64,000 bases of DNA from Mycolicibacterium peregrinum (GCF_001665785.1 NZ_LZSO01000035.1:62001-126000), one strand, 5' to 3'; positions 49,811-59,186 are shown, counted from the stretch's first letter. Made by a program: numbers and translations. The notes: generated from the sequence alone by a model not told the origin.

Positions 49811-50803
49811 ATGGACAGCTCAGCCACCTCAGCACCATTCACCGCATGTCAGTACGGCACGGACGCCGAATTCACCCACGATCCAGCGGGAATCGCCAAC
49901 TACAACGAGAGCGTGTACGTCAACTTCGTCGACCCGGTCAGCGAAGTCAGCGCGCTCATGCGGATCGGGAACCGGCCCACCATGGGCTACTCCGAGGCCA
50001 CGGTGCAGTTGACGCTGCCCGGTGGCCGGATCGCCCTGCGCGCCGGTCGCCAGCCCAATGAGTCCAACGACCGGTGGTCCACCCAGGGTCTCGACATCGC
50101 GCCCAGGGACGCGACCCGGACCTGGGAGGTCAACTACCGCAACACCGTCGCGCTGATCAGCATGCCGTCGCTGCTGGCCGACCGCGGTCGGCAGGCGCTG
50201 AAGAACTCGCCGTCGGTCGAGTGCGAGATCTCGCTGACGTTCGAGGCCTCGGTGCCGATGTTCACGATCGCCGAGGGCGGCGACTGCACGCCGGGAAGCT
50301 CTCAGATCGCCACCGATCACTACGAGCAGTTCGGGCACGTCAGCGGTTCGGTGCAGCTCGGGTCGACGACCTGGAACATCGACCGTGCCACCTCCTTCCG
50401 CGACCATTCGTGGGGTCCGCGGGAGTGGGCGTCCTACACCGGTGAGTGGCTGGCTGCGTGGTTGATCGACGGGACCGCGATCACCGCCTACGGAGAATTC
50501 GAGCCGAATGGCGAACGGGTTTCCGGCGGTGTGGTCGTCACCCCGGACGGCGTCTTCCACCCGATCCGGGACTACACCGTGTACACCGACTATGCCGGCG
50601 AGGCAACGTATTCCGGTCGCAACACCTCGGTGATCACCGCCGACGGTCTGCCGGCCATGGTGCTGGACGGCAGCATCAACCATTTCGTCCCCGTCACGCA
50701 GCGCACGGCCGACCGCGCCGCGCGCATGGGTCAGATGTCCGTCCGCTACGCCAACGGGCAGGGTGGCTGGGGCATTGCCGAATTCCTGCGTCCGATCAAA
50801 TAG
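49811..50803 (+). CDS. Unknown protein with DUF7064/7065-like beta-rich fold
   Basis: A 330-residue protein that I do not recognise with certainty. A block 'NIDRATSFRDHSWGPREW' near the middle resembles actinobacterial DUF7064/DUF7065 proteins, distantly related to the lipocalin-like CrtC (carotenoid hydratase) fold. Alternating hydrophobic strands such as 'SGGVVVTPDGVFHPIRDY' suggest a beta-barrel. No signal peptide or catalytic motif is evident. Its place between the crotonase and the ligase genes suggests a role, perhaps hydration or binding, in the same pathway. ATG 49811 follows CAAGG. Confidence 0.65.
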   Translation: MDSSATSAPFTACQYGTDAEFTHDPAGIANYNESVYVNFVDPVSEVSALMRIGNRPTMGYSEATVQLTLPGGRIALRAGRQPNESNDRWSTQGLDIAPRDATRTWEVNYRNTVALISMPSLLADRGRQALKNSPSVECEISLTFEASVPMFTIAEGGDCTPGSSQIATDHYEQFGHVSGSVQLGSTTWNIDRATSFRDHSWGPREWASYTGEWLAAWLIDGTAITAYGEFEPNGERVSGGVVVTPDGVFHPIRDYTVYTDYAGEATYSGRNTSVITADGLPAMVLDGSINHFVPVTQRTADRAARMGQMSVRYANGQGGWGIAEFLRPIK

Positions 50804-50805
50804 CG

Positions 50806-52353
50806 ATGTATACCGGACATCAGGTTCAGGAGAATCCTGACCGCGCCGCGGTGATCATGGCGGTCAGCCGTGAGACCCTCACGTACCGCCAGTTGGACGA
50901 ACGCGCCAACCGGGTCGCCAACTACTTCCGCGCCATCGGATTGCGGCGAACCGACCACATCGCGATCTTCACTGAGAATCACCTCGAGATGATCGTCACG
51001 ATGTCGGCTGCCGAACGGTGCGGGCTGTACTACACGCCGATCAACTCGTTCCTCTCGGTCGAGGAAGCCGCCTACATCGTCAACGACTGCGGCGCCAGAC
51101 TGGTGGTGACCTCGGCGGCGAAATTCGATGTCGCAGCCGAACTTCCGGGTCTCTGCCCGAACGTCGAGCATTGGCTGCTCGTCGGTATGGCGGCGCCGCC
51201 GGCGCCGTTCCAGAACTTCGCCGCGGCCATCGATGACTATCCGTCGACGCCAGGGGACGACGAGCGACTCGGCACGCCGATGTTCTACTCCTCGGGCACC
51301 ACCGGGAAACCCAAAGCGGTGAAGCGTCAGCTACCCGATGTGCCCCCGCAGGAGCAACTGGGCATCGAGGAGATGGGCAAGCGCCTGTTCCGGATGCGCG
51401 AGGGGATGACGTTCCTGTCGACGGCTCCGCTGTATCACTCCGGGCCGCAGTCCAGCATCTCCATCGGTCTGCGCCTGGGCGCCACTCACATCGTGATGGA
51501 GCGTTTCGACACCGAGGCATTCCTGGCGCTGATCGACGAGTTCGACGTCACCCACACGATGGTGGTGCCGACCATGTTCTCTCGAGTGCTCAAGCTGCCG
51601 AAAGAGATTCGCGACAAGTACGACTACTCGTCGATCGAGGCCGTGGTGCACGGAGCCGCGCCCTGCCCGCGTCAGGTCAAGCAGGACATGCTCGACTGGT
51701 GGGGCCCGGTGATCTACGAGTACTACGGCGGCACCGAGGCCAACGGCACCTGCGGCTGTACGCCGGAAGAATGGCTGGCCAACCCGGGCACGGTCGGCAA
51801 GGCGTTCTTCGGTGAGATCGTCATCCGCGACGATGACGGAAATGAGCTCCCGCCGGGAGTTCCCGGGACGGTCTGGTTCCGCGGCGGCAACAGCTCGTTC
51901 GAATACCTCAACGACCCGGAAAAGACTGCCGAAGCCCAGGATTCGAGCGGAACGATGTCGAGAATCGGCGACATCGGCTACCTCAACGAGGATGGCTATC
52001 TGTTCCTCACCGATCGGCAGGCGTTCGTCATCATCTCCGGCGGGGTGAACATCTACCCCCAGGAGATCGAGAACCTGCTGATCACCCATCCCGACGTGAT
52101 GGACGCGGCGGTGTTCGGGATCCCTGACGAGGATTTCGGCGAGGCGGTCAAGGCGGTCATCCAGCCCGTCGATCCGAATGGCGGGACCCCCGAACTGGCC
52201 CAACTGCTTCGCGAGTTCTGCCTCGCGCACCTGGCGAAGTTCAAGTGTCCCAAGTCGTTCGACTTCATCGAGGAGATGCCCCGGTTGCCCACCGGGAAGC
52301 TCTACAAACGCACATTGCGCGATCAGTATTGGAAGGAAACCTCGAGTGCGTAG
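50806..52353 (+). CDS. Acyl-CoA synthetase (AMP-forming)
   Basis: A 515-residue ANL-superfamily ligase. The P-loop SSGTTGKPK (162-170), an aromatic motif EYYGGTEANG, the hinge DRQAFVIISGGVNIYPQEIE shortened as DRQ...GGVNIYP, and the catalytic Lys in PTGKLYKR are intact. It activates a carboxylic acid to its CoA thioester, the entry step of the operon. The start lies 2 bp after the DUF7065 stop; the end overlaps the dehydrogenase gene by 8 bp. Acid chain type cannot be told. Confidence 0.92.
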   Translation: MYTGHQVQENPDRAAVIMAVSRETLTYRQLDERANRVANYFRAIGLRRTDHIAIFTENHLEMIVTMSAAERCGLYYTPINSFLSVEEAAYIVNDCGARLVVTSAAKFDVAAELPGLCPNVEHWLLVGMAAPPAPFQNFAAAIDDYPSTPGDDERLGTPMFYSSGTTGKPKAVKRQLPDVPPQEQLGIEEMGKRLFRMREGMTFLSTAPLYHSGPQSSISIGLRLGATHIVMERFDTEAFLALIDEFDVTHTMVVPTMFSRVLKLPKEIRDKYDYSSIEAVVHGAAPCPRQVKQDMLDWWGPVIYEYYGGTEANGTCGCTPEEWLANPGTVGKAFFGEIVIRDDDGNELPPGVPGTVWFRGGNSSFEYLNDPEKTAEAQDSSGTMSRIGDIGYLNEDGYLFLTDRQAFVIISGGVNIYPQEIENLLITHPDVMDAAVFGIPDEDFGEAVKAVIQPVDPNGGTPELAQLLREFCLAHLAKFKCPKSFDFIEEMPRLPTGKLYKRTLRDQYWKETSSA

Positions 52354-53485
52354 AACGCTCTACACCGAGGAACACGAGGCATTCCGTAAGGCGTTCCGCG
52401 CGTTCATCGATCACAGTGCGGTACCCCATGTCGAGGCATGGGAAGACGCCGGCACGGTGGACCGTCAGTTCATCCGTGCGGCCGGCGAGAACGGATTCCT
52501 CGGATTCGAATTCGGTACCGAGTTCGGCGGCCTGGGCATCGAGGACTTCCGTTACAACGCGGTGATGACCGAGGAGATCGTCGCGTCCGGGATGGCCGGT
52601 GACCTGTTCTCGATGCAGAACGACATCATCGTGCCGTACCTGCGCGACCTCGCCACGCCCGAGCAACAGCAACGGTGGCTGCCGGCATTCACCCGGGGCG
52701 AATGTGTGACCGCACTGGGCTTGACCGAGCCGGGTGCGGGGTCGGATCTGGCTGCCATCAAGGCCAGTGCCCGCCGCGACGGCGATCATCTGGTGCTCAA
52801 CGGGCAGAAGACTTTCATCACCAGTGGTGCGACCTGCGATCTGGCGATCGTTCTGGTGCGCACCGGTGAACGAGAAGGCCGCGGCACGACGTTCGTCGCG
52901 GTCGAGAACGGCACCCCGGGATTCGAACGGGGCCGGCCGATGCACAAGATCGGCCGCAAGGCGCAGGACACCGCGGAACTGTTCTTCGAGGAGTGCCGGG
53001 TTCCGGTGTCCAACATCATCGGTGAGCCCGGACGCGGATTCGGCTGCGCGATCGCCAATCTGCCCCGCGAACGGCTCTCGATCGCCGTGGCCGCGGTGGC
53101 CTCGGCCCGGCACGCGTTGGCACTCGGTCTCGACCATGTCCGCCAGCGCAATGCCTTCGGCGGACCGCTGGCGCAGCTGCAGTCGGTGCGGATGCAGATC
53201 GCGGAGATGCACACCGACATCGAGGTGCTGAGCGAGTATGTCGACCGCTGTGTGGTGGCGCTCAACGACGGCGAGCTGACCGCCGCCGAGGCGGCCGGCG
53301 CGAAGTACAAGGCGACCGAACTGCAGTGGGAGGTCCTCGACCGGGTGCTGCAGATGTTCGGTGGCTACGGCTACATGGAGGAGTATCCGATCGCCCGGAT
53401 GTGGCGCGATGCGCGCATCCAGCGAATCTATGGCGGATCGAACGAGGTCATGAAGGACCTCGTCGGGCGAGCGGTGGTGGGTTGA
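52346..53485 (+). CDS. Acyl-CoA dehydrogenase
   Basis: A 379-residue FAD acyl-CoA dehydrogenase. 'ALGLTEPGAGSDLAAI' and 'GQKTFITSG' mark the FAD and substrate domains. The MCAD-type catalytic position reads G363 (IYGGSNEVMK), whereas E242 in PRERLS occupies the isovaleryl/long-chain-type position on the earlier helix, so the catalytic base is probably E242. GTG 52346 is backed by GGAAGGAAA and overlaps the ligase by 8 bp. It introduces the 2,3-double bond used by the crotonase. Confidence 0.92.
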   Translation: MRRTLYTEEHEAFRKAFRAFIDHSAVPHVEAWEDAGTVDRQFIRAAGENGFLGFEFGTEFGGLGIEDFRYNAVMTEEIVASGMAGDLFSMQNDIIVPYLRDLATPEQQQRWLPAFTRGECVTALGLTEPGAGSDLAAIKASARRDGDHLVLNGQKTFITSGATCDLAIVLVRTGEREGRGTTFVAVENGTPGFERGRPMHKIGRKAQDTAELFFEECRVPVSNIIGEPGRGFGCAIANLPRERLSIAVAAVASARHALALGLDHVRQRNAFGGPLAQLQSVRMQIAEMHTDIEVLSEYVDRCVVALNDGELTAAEAAGAKYKATELQWEVLDRVLQMFGGYGYMEEYPIARMWRDARIQRIYGGSNEVMKDLVGRAVVG

Positions 53486-54261
53486 TGTCCCGATTGAACG
53501 GGCGAGTTGCAGTGGTGACCGGCAGTTCTCGAGGTGTGGGTCGCGGTATCGCGCTGCGCCTGGCCGCCGACGGCGCGGCCGTCGCGGTGAACTATCGCCG
53601 CGACGCCGACGCCGCCGACGAGGTGGTCGCCGAGATCGTCTCGGCGGGCGGACGCGCCAAGGCGTACGGCGCGGCGATCAACGATGCCGCCGCCGTCGAT
53701 GCGATGGTCCAAGCCGTGCGCGCCGACCTCGGTCCGGTCGACATCGTGGTGAGCAATGCGGGGACCGCCAGCAAGGGCCAGAGTGTCGGCGACACACCGG
53801 GTGCCGACTTCCTGTCGTTGCTTCAGGTCCACACGCTGGGGCCGATTCATCTGATCCAGCGCGTGCTGCCGGACATGCGGGCGGCCGGGCGTGGTGACGT
53901 GGTGATGATCTCCAGCAGTACCGTCGGCGAGGCCCCGGAGAACTCTGCCCCGTACACGATGGCCAAGGCCGCCATGGAGATGTGCGTGCGCACGCTGGCC
54001 CGGGAAGAACGGGTGCACGGCATCCGGGCCAATATCGTGGCGCCGGGTCTGGTGGAAACCGATATGGGACGGCGCCTGGTGAAGGCGGCCACCGGGGGCG
54101 GCTCGATGGAGGATATCGCCGCGTCGTACCCGTTCGGCCGGGTCTGCACGCCCGCCGACATCGCCGGTGCGGTGGCCTTCCTGGTGTCGGCCGATGCGGA
54201 ATATGTCACCGGCCAGCGGATCACCGTGGATGGTGGCGGCCGCTCGGTCAGCGTGGTCTAG
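53485..54261 (+). CDS. Second short-chain dehydrogenase/reductase
   Basis: A 258-residue classical SDR: GSSRGVG at 13-19, SNAG at 90-93, S145, Y157 and K161 (APYTMAKAA). It starts within the dehydrogenase stop (TGATG). With the first SDR it may oxidise two different hydroxyl groups, or reduce a ring ketone, in the pathway. The C-terminal RITVDGGGRSVSVV is family-typical. Confidence 0.9.
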   Translation: MSRLNGRVAVVTGSSRGVGRGIALRLAADGAAVAVNYRRDADAADEVVAEIVSAGGRAKAYGAAINDAAAVDAMVQAVRADLGPVDIVVSNAGTASKGQSVGDTPGADFLSLLQVHTLGPIHLIQRVLPDMRAAGRGDVVMISSSTVGEAPENSAPYTMAKAAMEMCVRTLAREERVHGIRANIVAPGLVETDMGRRLVKAATGGGSMEDIAASYPFGRVCTPADIAGAVAFLVSADAEYVTGQRITVDGGGRSVSVV

Positions 54262-54285
54262 TCGTCGGTGGAGAGGAAGCAAAGC

Positions 54286-55326
54286 ATGAGCGAGAACTCG
54301 GAGTTCCTCGCCGAACTCGCCGGCGTGCTCAGCGCACAGGTGGCCGGCGGAAGCCCGGTGGAACTGGTCGAGGTGGACCAGCGCAGCGAGGGCAACTCGT
54401 GGGAGACGTACCTGATCACTGCGTCCTGGGATTCCGGCGACCGGACAGCGGCGTTCGCCGTCAAGCGGGAACCGGTGAGCGGGATCGTCGGCAGCTACGA
54501 CGTGGCGCGTGAGGTCGCCCTGTTGCACGCCACCGCGCGCCTCGGCCTGCCGGTGCCCGGGGTGGTCGCCCACCGGGACGGCGAACCGGGCAACCGCGGT
54601 TTCTTCGTGATGGAGCGGCTGTCCGGTGTTGTGCCGATGCCGCACACCGTGACTCGGATGATCACCGATCCCGGCGATCGGGCCGCGCTGGGACGGCGGG
54701 TGGCCCGGGAGATGGCCACCCTGCATGCGGCCAGTCCGGCCTCGCTGGATCTGACCGAGCTGGACCCGCCGCCGGCGCCCGGCGATACCGGACGCGTCGA
54801 GAACGACCAGTGGCGCAAGACGTACGACGAGGTGGCGAGCATCCGGATTCCGGTCCTGGATCTGGCGCTGGCCTGGCTGGATTATCGAGCCGATCAGGTT
54901 TCGGGCCGAGTGGCTCTGGTGCACAACGATTTCCGGGTCGGCAACCTGGTGGTCAACCCGGGTGACGGCGCACTTGTCGGGGTACTCGACTGGGAAACCG
55001 CGCATTTCAGCGATCCGGTGGCCGACCTGGCCTGGTTCTTTCAACGCACCTCCCGTGGGCGCTCGCCGCTGGCCTGCAAGCTGCTCGGCGTCGATGACTT
55101 CCTCGACGAGTACGCCGCCGCGGCCGGCTGGCGCCCTGATCAGGCCAGCCTGACCTGGTGGGCGGTGCAGTCCCTGGCCAAGAGCGCCATCGGATGTCTG
55201 CAGGCCGTGGCCATCTTCGAGCGCGGGGATCGGCCCGAGCTTCGCTATGCGAACATGGCGCACAGCGTCTATTACAGCCTCGGATGGCTCAATCAGATGC
55301 TGCGCGACGGAGAATGGGGACTCTGA
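54286..55326 (+). CDS. APH-family phosphotransferase-like protein
   Basis: A 346-residue kinase-like protein of the aminoglycoside phosphotransferase family, the kind often encoded with acyl-CoA dehydrogenases (FadE36-like). K60 in VKREP, catalytic D215 in LVHNDFRVGN and metal D235 in LDWETA are intact, so phosphorylation of a hydroxylated CoA pathway intermediate is likely rather than drug resistance. GAGAGGAAG precedes the ATG. It lies in the CoA operon with only 24 bp upstream. Confidence 0.85.
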   Translation: MSENSEFLAELAGVLSAQVAGGSPVELVEVDQRSEGNSWETYLITASWDSGDRTAAFAVKREPVSGIVGSYDVAREVALLHATARLGLPVPGVVAHRDGEPGNRGFFVMERLSGVVPMPHTVTRMITDPGDRAALGRRVAREMATLHAASPASLDLTELDPPPAPGDTGRVENDQWRKTYDEVASIRIPVLDLALAWLDYRADQVSGRVALVHNDFRVGNLVVNPGDGALVGVLDWETAHFSDPVADLAWFFQRTSRGRSPLACKLLGVDDFLDEYAAAAGWRPDQASLTWWAVQSLAKSAIGCLQAVAIFERGDRPELRYANMAHSVYYSLGWLNQMLRDGEWGL

Positions 55327-55327
55327 G

Positions 55328-55747
55328 ATGACGGTCTACGGACTCGCTCTGGACAAGGTGCACGAAACCATCCGGCAGACTTTGGTGGACCGTGTGCTTC
55401 CTGGAGTCGAATCGGGAAGCGCCCGAGCTGAATTGCTCTCTGTGGTCGAGATGCTGGACAGCCTGCAGGCGCGCCTGGCCTGGGATCGGGTACCGCTGGG
55501 GGCGGCTGCGGCGCGGACGCAGGCGTTGGCCGCAGCGCTCGGTCAGGCGTCGGAGGTGTCCGAACCCGCGCAGCAGGCAGGCGATCTCGTCGCACTGCGG
55601 GCCCTGCGCGCAACGATCGGTGAGGGGCTGGCCGCGGCATATGCCGACGGAATCGACCCGAGAATCGCCGCCGCGGTGGCCGAGTTCAGCACTGCCGACA
55701 TCCAGGCTGAGATCTCCCCGGGCCTGCGTCAGGGTCTGCCGAGCTAG
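55328..55747 (+). CDS. Small all-helical hypothetical protein of the CoA operon
   Basis: A 139-residue Ala-rich, helical protein with no recognised family. It starts 1 bp after the phosphotransferase stop, so it is translationally linked to that gene. Similar small helical proteins accompany phosphotransferase/dehydrogenase gene pairs in actinobacteria, suggesting a subunit or chaperone role, but this is inference. No signal peptide or metal motif is seen. It ends the operon. Confidence 0.6.
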   Translation: MTVYGLALDKVHETIRQTLVDRVLPGVESGSARAELLSVVEMLDSLQARLAWDRVPLGAAAARTQALAAALGQASEVSEPAQQAGDLVALRALRATIGEGLAAAYADGIDPRIAAAVAEFSTADIQAEISPGLRQGLPS

Positions 55748-55765
55748 TTTGTCGGTGGTGGTTGT

Positions 55766-55787
55766 GGTGGCAAGGGTTGGTGCCACC
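55766..55787. terminator. Hairpin between converging operon and TetR gene
   Basis: GGTGGCA (55766-55772) pairs with TGCCACC (55781-55787) around an 8-nt loop, between two converging stops. No T-tract. Likely bidirectional. Confidence 0.5.
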
Positions 55788-55806
55788 GCGACGGGCGGGA
55801 GACCGG

Positions 55807-57045
55807 TCAGGCCGACGTCAAACCGGGTGGCAGCACCATCGCGCGGACCAACGCGGTGAGTTCCTCGGCGATCTTCGATCGCTGGCGGAGACTGGGATTC
55901 TGTGTCACGTCGGTGACCACCGCGATGGCAGCCTGCGCGAGTGCGCGGGCATCGGAGGTGGACAGTCCGTCGGCGAGGGATTCGATCGCCTCGACCCATT
56001 CCGCGACGTATTCCCGTTGGGCGTTGCGCAGCGACTGTTGTTCCTCATCAGGCAGATACAGCAGATCGGCGGCGAGGATGTGCATGATCCGGCCGTACGG
56101 TCCCACTGCCTGGCGGATGTAGGTCTCGATGAGCGCGTCCAGGGTCTCTTCGGGGGTGGACGCGTAGGCGAGCGCATCGGAGGTCACGTAGAGCAGGCCT
56201 TCGGCGCCCCGTTCCAGGACGGCCCGCAGCACCTCGGTCTTGCTGGCCACATGCTGATACAAAGTGGCTGTGGACATCTCCGAGGCTTTCGCGATGTCGT
56301 CGATGTGCACGTCGTAGAAGCCGCGTTCGTTGAACAACCGGGCGGCGGCATCGATGATGCGTTCCCGGCGGCCGGCCGGCTGACGGTAGACAGGGGCCGG
56401 GTCCGGCGCCGCGTGCGGGTCGGAATGGGGCAGCGGACATTCGATGATCGCCCATGCCACCGCCGTCTGAATCTCCTGCAACCGGTCCGCGGACAGTGTG
56501 CCCCGGACATCGGGAGTGTTGGAATACATTGCCAGCACGGCGAACCCGAGTAGTTCTGCGTCATACTCGCCGATCTCGGGCTTCACCGCTGTGATCTGGG
56601 CGCTGATGCGGTCCTGGTTCTCGGTGAAGTAGCGGCGGAAAACCTCGCGCTCGGCGGGTTCGAGGTGGCGTTGCTCGCGTCGCCACAGGGTGGCCTCGTT
56701 GCCGTTGGCCGTGAGATCCCCGAAACCGGCGAGCAGCAGCTGCAGCCTCTCCTCGCCGGTCGTGCCCTGCTCGTTTGCGACGGTGTGCAATTGCTCGGCG
56801 AGCCGCACCTGGGTCATCAGCGCGTGCACCAGGATCTCGTGCTTGCCCTTGAAATGCCGATACACGGCAGGGCCGGTGAGCCCGACGGCCGCGCCGATCC
56901 GGTCGATGCTGACGTTCTGGTAGCCGAATTCCTGGAACAGGTCAGCGGCAGCGCGGGCGACCTGCTCGGTGCGGTGACCACCCCGCGCGGATGAGCGCAG
57001 AGTCGCCTTGACGGTCTCCGCACGAGCCGCCGTCGCTCTTGGCAT
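55807..57045 (-). CDS. Tandem double TetR-family regulator
   Basis: A 412-residue protein made of two complete TetR-type units. The first helix-turn-helix spans about 25-72 (IGAAVGLTGPAVYRHFKGK) and the second about 226-273 (IAKASEMSTATLYQHVASK), each followed by a helical ligand-binding/dimer region. One chain could thus act like a TetR dimer on a single palindrome. The start at ATG 57045 has GGGAAAGAG upstream; ATG 57072 is an alternative. It is divergent from the FadE5-like gene and convergent with the CoA operon, and probably represses both. Confidence 0.85.
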   Translation of the reverse strand: MPRATAARAETVKATLRSSARGGHRTEQVARAAADLFQEFGYQNVSIDRIGAAVGLTGPAVYRHFKGKHEILVHALMTQVRLAEQLHTVANEQGTTGEERLQLLLAGFGDLTANGNEATLWRREQRHLEPAEREVFRRYFTENQDRISAQITAVKPEIGEYDAELLGFAVLAMYSNTPDVRGTLSADRLQEIQTAVAWAIIECPLPHSDPHAAPDPAPVYRQPAGRRERIIDAAARLFNERGFYDVHIDDIAKASEMSTATLYQHVASKTEVLRAVLERGAEGLLYVTSDALAYASTPEETLDALIETYIRQAVGPYGRIMHILAADLLYLPDEEQQSLRNAQREYVAEWVEAIESLADGLSTSDARALAQAAIAVVTDVTQNPSLRQRSKIAEELTALVRAMVLPPGLTSA

Positions 57046-57161
57046 CTCACTCTTTCCCATCGGACGGGTCATGTGTCCAGTTTCGCATTCACCCTGCGAA
57101 TCAACCCCGGCCGTGCCGTTGCCGTGACGAACCGGCCGGCACCATTGTTGGCCGTATGAAC

Positions 57162-57174
57162 CATATTCATGATT
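57162..57174. promoter_or_regulatory. Motif shared with the CoA operon promoter
   Basis: CATATTCATGATT, the same 13-mer as at 47976-47988. It lies 3 bp before the long palindrome. Confidence 0.35.
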
Positions 57175-57177
57175 AAC

Positions 57178-57203
57178 TATAACCGGCATTGACGCCGGAT
57201 ATA
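57178..57203. promoter_or_regulatory. Candidate tandem-TetR operator
   Basis: TATAACCGGC-ATTGAC-GCCGGATATA is a 26-bp near-palindrome with 10-bp arms and one mismatch. It is centred in the 283-bp divergent gap between the TetR and FadE5-like starts, the expected place of a TetR operator. Confidence 0.6.
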
Positions 57204-57328
57204 ACATTATTGACCCGAGTGATTGCCGGAGTTACAGTTCACTGATTCCTCCGTCGTGGGTCTTTTGACCGTCCAGCGATTCGTTTCCGGCCGCCATGTA
57301 GGTCGACACAAGGTGAGAGGCAACCGCC

Positions 57329-59170
57329 ATGGGCCATTACAAGAGCAATCTGCGTGACATCGAGTTCAACCTCTTTGAACTGCTGGAACGCGAGCGGATC
57401 TTCGGTGTAGAGCCGTACGCGGACGTCGACCTCGACACGGCGAAGTTCATCCTGCGAGAGGTCGACCGGCTCGCGCGGGAGGATCTCGCCGAGTCCTTCG
57501 AGGAGGCCGACCGCAACCCGCCGGTGTACGACGCGGCCGCCAAGTCCGTGACGGTCACGCCTGCGTTCGCGGCCACCTACAAGACCTGGATGGACGCCGA
57601 ATGGTGGCGGCTGCGGGTGCTGCCCGAGCTCGGCGGCACCAACGCGCCGAGTTCACTCAATTGGGCGCTGGCGGAGTTCGTCCAGGGGGCCAATCCGGCA
57701 CTGTGGACCTACGTCGGAGTCCCGACGGCAGCGCGCGTGGTGTGGAAGCACGGCACCGAACGCGACCGCAAGATCGCTCAGTTCGCCATCGACAATCGTT
57801 GGGGCGCAACGATGGTATTGACCGAGCCCGACGCCGGTTCCGACGTGGGCGCCGGACGGACCCGCGCCGTCCCCAACGGCGACGGCAGCTGGAACATCTC
57901 CGGAGTCAAGCGGTTCATCACCGCGGCCGAACACGATTTGGCCGACAACATCCTGCACCTGGTGCTGGCGCGACCGGCCGGGGTCGACGGCGTCGGTGGG
58001 CCCGGCACCAAGGGGCTCAGCCTGTTCCTCGTGCCGAAGTTCCACTTCGATCTGGAGACCGGCGAGCTCACCGGTGAGCGCAACGGCGCCTATACGACCA
58101 ACGTCGAGAAGAAGATGGGCTTGAACGTGTCCACCACGTGCGAGCTGACGTTCGGCGAGGACATCCCGGCGCGAGGCTGGCTGCTCGGTGAGGTGCACGA
58201 CGGCATCACCCAGATGTTCGACGTCATCGAAGATGCCCGGATGATGGTCGGCAGCAAGGCCATCGCCACCCTCTCCAGCGGCTACCTCAACGCCCTGGAC
58301 TACGCGAAACAGCGTGTCCAGGGCTCCGATCTCGCGCAGAGTTCGGACAGGGCAGCGCCGCGCGTGACGATCACCCACCACCCGGACGTGCGGCGGTCAC
58401 TGCTCACTCAGAAGGCGTTCGCCGAGGGATTGCGCTCGCTGATCCTGTACACCGCGTCCTGGCAGGACGAGATCGCGATCAAGACCGCCGCCGGAGAGGG
58501 CACCGTACTGGCCGAGGCGGTCAACGATCTGCTGCTCCCGATCGTCAAGGGCTACGGTTCGGAACGGGCCTGGGTGCTGCTGGGGACCGAATCGCTGCAG
58601 ACCTATGGCGGTTCGGGTTACCTGCGCGAATACCCGATCGAACAGTATGTCCGCGACGCCAAGATCGACACGGTGTATGAGGGCACCACCGCCATCCAGG
58701 CTCAGGACCTGTTCTTCCGCAAGGTCATTCGCGATCGGAGCCGCGCGCTTACGCATGTGCTGGGCGAGATCAAGAGCGTGGCGGCGGCGGGCCCGGCCGA
58801 GCTCACGACTGAGCGGGAACTGCTCGGCACCGGGGTCGCTGACGTGGAGGCGATCGTCGAGAAGATGACCAGTGATCTCGCCGCGTCCAAGGACAATGCC
58901 GAGCAGATCTACCGGGTCGGTCTCAATGCGACACGGTTGCTCTACACGCTGGGCGATGTGGTGCTGGCCTGGCTGCTGCTGCGCGGCGCCGAGGTCGCCC
59001 TGCGCGCACTGGATGCCGATCCGGGTTCATCCGACGTGTCCTTCTATCAGGGCAAGGTGGCCGCGGCACGGTTCTTCGTCCGCGAGGTGCTGCCCACCGT
59101 TGCGGCTCAGCGCGAGGCAGCCCTGCGGGTGGACGATTTCGTCATGGAGCTCGATGAAGCGGCGTTCTGA
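57329..59170 (+). CDS. FadE5-like acyl-CoA dehydrogenase
   Basis: A 613-residue dehydrogenase of the large mycobacterial FadE5 class (M. tuberculosis Rv0244c is similar in length). It has an added N-terminal domain, 'TMVLTEPDAGSDVGAG' and catalytic Glu451 in DTVYEGTTAI, plus a 150-residue C-terminal helical extension absent from short dehydrogenases. FadE5 enzymes oxidise short to long acyl-CoAs. It is divergent from the tandem TetR regulator with a likely operator between. A hairpin repeat follows 16 bp after the stop. Confidence 0.92.
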   Translation: MGHYKSNLRDIEFNLFELLERERIFGVEPYADVDLDTAKFILREVDRLAREDLAESFEEADRNPPVYDAAAKSVTVTPAFAATYKTWMDAEWWRLRVLPELGGTNAPSSLNWALAEFVQGANPALWTYVGVPTAARVVWKHGTERDRKIAQFAIDNRWGATMVLTEPDAGSDVGAGRTRAVPNGDGSWNISGVKRFITAAEHDLADNILHLVLARPAGVDGVGGPGTKGLSLFLVPKFHFDLETGELTGERNGAYTTNVEKKMGLNVSTTCELTFGEDIPARGWLLGEVHDGITQMFDVIEDARMMVGSKAIATLSSGYLNALDYAKQRVQGSDLAQSSDRAAPRVTITHHPDVRRSLLTQKAFAEGLRSLILYTASWQDEIAIKTAAGEGTVLAEAVNDLLLPIVKGYGSERAWVLLGTESLQTYGGSGYLREYPIEQYVRDAKIDTVYEGTTAIQAQDLFFRKVIRDRSRALTHVLGEIKSVAAAGPAELTTERELLGTGVADVEAIVEKMTSDLAASKDNAEQIYRVGLNATRLLYTLGDVVLAWLLLRGAEVALRALDADPGSSDVSFYQGKVAAARFFVREVLPTVAAQREAALRVDDFVMELDEAAF

Positions 59171-59186
59171 GTTGTGATCGACACTG

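Noticed and set aside
49811..50803. DUF7065-like gene considered as a true carotenoid hydratase
   Set aside because: Only one distant motif matches and no carotenoid genes are nearby; kept as unknown.
53428..55263. 611-codon minus-strand frame over the SDR and phosphotransferase genes
   Set aside because: His/Arg/Gly-rich antisense artefact of high GC content; sense genes have intact catalytic motifs and coupled starts.
54286..55326. Phosphotransferase considered as an aminoglycoside resistance gene
   Set aside because: It lies inside a CoA-catabolic operon and resembles the FadE36-type family rather than known drug kinases.
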